NCBI GenBank assembly: GCA_937859825.1
Contig: CALMAP010000409.1
Location: 1-8,938 of the forward strand
Origin: an uncultured Terriglobus sp.
Lineage (GTDB): Bacteria > Acidobacteriota > Terriglobia > Terriglobales > Acidobacteriaceae
Length of the DNA: 8,938 bases
Direction of reading: 5' to 3'
Shown in pieces: positions 5,683 to 8,938 of this stretch. The position numbers and the translations under genes are program-made. Under the pieces are notes generated by a model that was given only the letters and a program-made list of their open reading frames with translations, had not been told where the DNA came from and ran no database searches. Positions within the stretch are counted from its first letter, which is position 1, and the number at the start of each line of letters is the position of its first letter.

Positions 5683-6753
5683 ATGTACAGGCTTGAGGTC
5701 GTGCTGTTTCTGCTTTCGTTTCTACCGTTTCTGATGGCCTGCATCTTCGCCGTCGCTGTCGCACCCAAGCGGCAGCAGGCCATGGACGTCTCCTTGCAGG
5801 CGGCAGCAGATCCTCTGCCACGCAGCCTGGGCAAGAGCGATCCGGAGATCACCAGTTCCATCGAAGACGCGCGCGTGCGCATGCGTCGCGACTTCGATTC
5901 GCTTTACAGCGTTCGGCTGCTGGTGCCGGCAGGTTTGTTAAGCATCCTGTACTGGATCGGTCTTGGCCTCGGTGTGTCCATGCTCGTACCCGACAGCTAC
6001 CACGGGCTCCTGTGCCGGCCCATCGGCACCAGCTTTCTGGTGCGCGGCTGGCTGGCGAACCCTGCCTTCGCCGTGCTGGGTGCGTACACCTTCAACACCG
6101 GGTTGATGGTACGGCGTGCCTTCATGTCAGACTTCACCAAGAACGTGATGTGGGCGTGCCTGAATCGTCTTATCATCTCCGTCGGCTTCGCCATCATGCT
6201 GGACGCAATGCCGGGTGCGTGGTTCCGGGAACATGTGCCGACCAACCATGCGCTGGCGTTTGCGATGGCGGTCTTTGCGCAGGTATTCTTCACCTTTTTG
6301 CGCAAGCGTGTGCGTAAGACGCTCTCCGGCGAATCGACAACGGAGGAACTCGAGATTCAACTCATTCAGGGCATCGACGTCTGGAAAGAAGAGCGCCTGG
6401 AAGAGGAAGGCATCGAGAGCGTGCAGAACATGGCCACTGCTGACATCTTTGGCCTGATGCCGAAGGTGCACTACCCCATGCGCACCTTGGTGGACTGGAT
6501 CGACCAGGCCATCTTCATCCAGCGCTTTCCGTTCTCTTACCGCAGGATGCAGGAGGCGGGATACCCGGTGAGCGCGCTGCGCATGGCCGCGATCGGCGAT
6601 CGGATCAATCCCGATGCCGAGCTGCTGGCGAACCTGTCGCAGGTATCGGGAATCGCGCAGCCCATCCTGCACGAAACGCTGGTAAGCCTCGCCAACGACG
6701 CGCAGGTGCGGATTCTGGACAGGCTCTGGCGCTCCGGCGCAACGTCGGAGTAA
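5683..6753 (+). CDS. Uncharacterised multi-pass membrane protein with helical C-terminal domain
   Basis: This is a 356-residue protein I cannot assign to a named family. Hydrophobic segments lie at about 5-27, 78-102, 125-143, 160-176 and 188-206. The stretch at 28-77 is charged. A polybasic RKRVRKT (207-213) after the last segment should hold the following part in the cytoplasm by the positive-inside rule. Residues 220-356 are soluble and helical. At about 226-275 the pattern I-x-GID-x-W, RLEEEGIESVQNMATAD, then LVDWIDQA resembles a helix-hairpin-helix or SAM-like module, with conserved-looking Gly-Ile pairs and an acidic turn. A second Gly-Ile stretch (322-340) has a similar look but weaker matching. 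From memory, membrane proteins with this kind of tail occur in many bacteria without known function. It lies 104 nt after the serine hydrolase and may share its transcript, though the gap leaves room for a promoter. Confidence 0.85.
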   Translation: MYRLEVVLFLLSFLPFLMACIFAVAVAPKRQQAMDVSLQAAADPLPRSLGKSDPEITSSIEDARVRMRRDFDSLYSVRLLVPAGLLSILYWIGLGLGVSMLVPDSYHGLLCRPIGTSFLVRGWLANPAFAVLGAYTFNTGLMVRRAFMSDFTKNVMWACLNRLIISVGFAIMLDAMPGAWFREHVPTNHALAFAMAVFAQVFFTFLRKRVRKTLSGESTTEELEIQLIQGIDVWKEERLEEEGIESVQNMATADIFGLMPKVHYPMRTLVDWIDQAIFIQRFPFSYRRMQEAGYPVSALRMAAIGDRINPDAELLANLSQVSGIAQPILHETLVSLANDAQVRILDRLWRSGATSE

Positions 6754-6762
6754 GAGGATTTC

Positions 6763-6799
6763 AAAAGAAAAGCCCCACGCGTCCTGACTCGCGTGGGGC
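6763..6799 (-). terminator. Intrinsic terminator of the TonB-dependent receptor gene
   Basis: GCCCCACGCG (6772-6781) and CGCGTGGGGC (6790-6799) form a perfect 10-bp GC-rich stem with an 8-nt loop. On the minus strand the stem runs directly into TTTTCTTTT (6771-6763), giving a classical Rho-independent terminator 38 nt past the receptor stop. On the plus strand the stem is followed by GAAAGGG, so it should work poorly for the converging membrane-protein transcript. Confidence 0.9.
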
Positions 6800-6837
6800 G
6801 AAAGGGCACCCGCCGGAGCGGGGAACATCGTTAAAGG

Positions 6838-8938
6838 CTAGAAGGTGTAGCTTGCGCCGAAGTCGGGCACAAGACCCATCTGGTGCTCGTCGATTTTGCC
6901 GCAGCCCGGGCCCTCGCAACGCGGACGCCATGCCTGCGTATAGAAGTTCTGGCGCTTGAAGACATTCAGGATGCCGGCGTGGATGTTCAGTGCCTTACCC
7001 CGCACCATTACATCACGGTTCACCGCCACATCCATGCGCTCGTACATCGGCCCGCGGTAGGCGTTCACCTTTGTGAGATCGTAGATGATGCGGTTCTGCT
7101 GCAGGCTCTCGTCTTCCAGGATGCCGGTGTACGCGCGTCCCGAGCTCATGGTGTTGCGAATCGACAGGTTCAGCTTTTTGAGCTGGACACCCGCAAGCGT
7201 GTTCCAGACGAATGGGAAATCGTAGTTGCCGGGGCGGTAGACACCGTCGGTTCCGCTGAACAGTGCGCGGGAGAAGGTCAGGTTCGAACTCGTGGTCACA
7301 TGGTGCCATGGTGCCTGCTTCACCGTGATCTCAAGACCCTGCACCTTGCCACGGCCTTCGCTTACCAGCGGCATCACCGAAAAGGGCTCGTTGATCGTCG
7401 GCATGATATTTGCGGAGGACACGGTCGGCAGGTTCGCTGCGACCGGGTAGCCCTTGTAGGTCTTGCGGTAAGCTTCGGCGCTCACATCGAACAGGCTGCC
7501 GATGCGCACCGTCGCTCCCGCTACAACCTGCGCGCTGTGAATCAGGCCAAGGTTCGCGTTCGTAGGCACCGTGGCGATGTTGGCATAGGGTGGCAGATCG
7601 GCATACTGGCCGTAGGAAGCCTTGAGGTTGATGCGCTTTGTGAGCAGCACACTGAGCGTGGAGTGCGGCATGTAAGCCTGGTATCCCGTGGGCACCGACT
7701 TCTGCGGGGGCGAATTCGGCGTGGAGTTCGCAGCAACCGTAGTGGAGGTCGAGGCCGTAGCTGTGGCTGCGCTGCCCGGGATCAGCCCCGGATGAAAGCC
7801 CCACGTCTGCAGGCGAACGCCGGTGGTAAGCATCACGCGTTCCTTTAGCTTCAGCGTGGACTCGAAGAACGCAGCCTTGTCGAAGGTGTGGAACTGCGGC
7901 TTCGCGGCAAAGGCATCCTGCGGCACGGCGCTGGTGGTGTACGAACTGAACACGCCATTGGGCTGCGCAATGTCGTAGCTGACGCGGTTCTGGCGCATGT
8001 CGAAGCCCATGGTGGTGCTGCTGCCCGAACTGGTCACGTTCATGTGCTCATAGCGCAGCGCGGAGGAGGCATCGTTGTTGTTCTGCTTGAACAACATCAG
8101 GTTCGAGATCTGGTCGACCTGGTTCAGGTTCTGCTGCTGCTGCGAATTGCTCAGCGTCCACGTGCCTACCGCGTTGTCCTTGTAGGTGTGCTGCCACACC
8201 ATGCCGGTGGTGTCGCGCCAGCCGGTGTAGCTGGTGTTGAACGCAAAGGTCTCCCACGTGTCGGTCGCGCTGGGCTTGATCTTCAGACCGTCGCGGCCAA
8301 AGAGCGTGTCGACCCAGAAGTGATCGCGTGAGGATGCGTCCCACGCATACTTGGCGAAGCTATTGGTGAACTCCGGCGAACCGTTCAGGCCGATATCGCT
8401 GGTCAGCAGGTTGGTTACGCTCTCGCGGCCGGAGACGAGCAGCGTCTTGTCCAGGCCGAGCGAGCGGCTAATGCGGAAGCCGCCGCCGGAGTAACCCATA
8501 TCGACCGAGTAGGTGTTCTGCTTCGGCAGTTCGATCGTGCGGATGTCCGTTACGGAAGACAGGTGGCTCTGTACCGCCGACGAGAACGCCGCCGTGTAGA
8601 AGTTCACGCTGGCGATGTTGTTCGTGTCCAGCATGGAACCGAGGCCGCCGGTCGAACCCGCCAGCGCGATGTGGTTGATGTTCGGCACTTCGATCTTGTC
8701 GATTACGAACAGGTTCTCGGTCGAGTTGCCGCCGCGTACGACTGCTGCGTTCTGGTTGTCCGAACCGCCCACCACACCGGGCAAAGTCTGCAGGTATCGC
8801 GGCAGGTCCTGAAACGTTCCGGCGGACTCGAGCACGTTCTGGCCAGTAAAGCTGTGCGCGCTCACCGTCTCGGGCTGCAGGTCGGGCCGGTCTTTCGTCT
8901 GTACCGAGACGCTCGCCGCGGTGCGCAGTACCGGCTCG
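6838..8938 (-). CDS. TonB-dependent outer-membrane receptor (5' end missing)
   Basis: The frame stays open to the right edge, giving 699 visible C-terminal residues. The GTG codon at 8865 is internal, not a start. The visible N-terminal part is a plug domain: LPRYLQTLPGVVGG, NAAVVRGG, then a FVIDKIEVPNINH stretch. The rest has alternating aromatic/polar strands of a 22-strand-type barrel and ends in SYTF, the terminal Phe used for barrel assembly. Such receptors import siderophores, cobalamin, glycans or peptides using TonB energy. In related acidobacterial proteins an N-terminal carboxypeptidase-regulatory-like (Ig-like) domain often precedes the plug; here that part and any TonB box lie outside the window. 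Odd points are a Ser/Thr/Ala-rich loop near 7690-7785 and a C-x4-C pair close to the C-terminus. The substrate cannot be inferred. It ends in a strong intrinsic terminator. Confidence 0.92.
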   Translation of the reverse strand, partial: EPVLRTAASVSVQTKDRPDLQPETVSAHSFTGQNVLESAGTFQDLPRYLQTLPGVVGGSDNQNAAVVRGGNSTENLFVIDKIEVPNINHIALAGSTGGLGSMLDTNNIASVNFYTAAFSSAVQSHLSSVTDIRTIELPKQNTYSVDMGYSGGGFRISRSLGLDKTLLVSGRESVTNLLTSDIGLNGSPEFTNSFAKYAWDASSRDHFWVDTLFGRDGLKIKPSATDTWETFAFNTSYTGWRDTTGMVWQHTYKDNAVGTWTLSNSQQQQNLNQVDQISNLMLFKQNNNDASSALRYEHMNVTSSGSSTTMGFDMRQNRVSYDIAQPNGVFSSYTTSAVPQDAFAAKPQFHTFDKAAFFESTLKLKERVMLTTGVRLQTWGFHPGLIPGSAATATASTSTTVAANSTPNSPPQKSVPTGYQAYMPHSTLSVLLTKRINLKASYGQYADLPPYANIATVPTNANLGLIHSAQVVAGATVRIGSLFDVSAEAYRKTYKGYPVAANLPTVSSANIMPTINEPFSVMPLVSEGRGKVQGLEITVKQAPWHHVTTSSNLTFSRALFSGTDGVYRPGNYDFPFVWNTLAGVQLKKLNLSIRNTMSSGRAYTGILEDESLQQNRIIYDLTKVNAYRGPMYERMDVAVNRDVMVRGKALNIHAGILNVFKRQNFYTQAWRPRCEGPGCGKIDEHQMGLVPDFGASYTF

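Noticed and set aside
6127..6828. 233-codon minus-strand open frame opposite the membrane protein
   Set aside because: It crosses the terminator region and is antisense to a gene with a strong ribosome site and clear membrane segments.
6883..7848. 321-codon plus-strand open frame opposite the TonB-dependent receptor
   Set aside because: Antisense to an unmistakable receptor; composition is Arg/His/Val-rich and no ribosome site supports it.
8863..8865. GTG at 8865 as the start of the TonB-dependent receptor
   Set aside because: The frame is open to the window edge with plug-like sequence upstream, so the gene is truncated by the window and this GTG is an internal Val.

Overview
The window looks like chromosomal DNA from a moderately GC-rich, double-membrane bacterium. 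A TolC-type outer-membrane channel and a TonB-dependent receptor show the outer membrane. The receptor's plug motifs (VVRGG, then an IEVPNINH stretch), next to a NylB/beta-lactamase-like serine hydrolase and an exported PAP2 phosphatase, resemble Acidobacteriota (Terriglobia/Acidobacteriaceae). That placement is from memory of protein families and was not tested. No tRNA, rRNA, CRISPR array, insertion sequence or phage gene was found.

Layout. The minus-strand block (3446 to 1) runs, in transcription order: a diacylglycerol-kinase-family lipid kinase (2502-3446), a PAP2-superfamily lipid phosphatase (1478-2398, possibly starting upstream at 2491), a TolC-family outer-membrane efflux protein (41-1399), and the first 13 codons of a gene beginning 1 nt after the tolC-like stop. 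That last gene is probably the periplasmic adaptor of the same efflux pump. The plus-strand block (3603 to 6753) carries a thioredoxin 2 gene with a zinc ribbon (trxC, 3603-4040), a 320-bp non-coding gap, a secreted serine hydrolase (4361-5578) and an uncharacterised multi-pass membrane protein with a soluble helical C-terminal domain (5683-6753). A 156-bp divergent region (3447-3602) separates the two blocks. A 5'-truncated TonB-dependent receptor (6838-8938) then converges from the right and ends in a strong intrinsic terminator (6763-6799).

How the genes may work together. The kinase and phosphatase catalyse formally opposite steps (diacylglycerol to phosphatidate and back), although one is cytoplasmic and the other exported. 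Their position upstream of efflux genes suggests an envelope-maintenance cluster; this is inference. TrxC is a stand-alone cytoplasmic redox protein. The serine hydrolase, membrane protein and receptor need not be functionally linked.

Most of the window is ordinary housekeeping or accessory envelope biology. I did not find a convincing new multi-gene system. The items most worth a second look are the uncharacterised membrane protein, two short upstream ORFs that overlap the tolC-like and trxC start codons, and a set of mutually exclusive small hairpins in the trxC leader.
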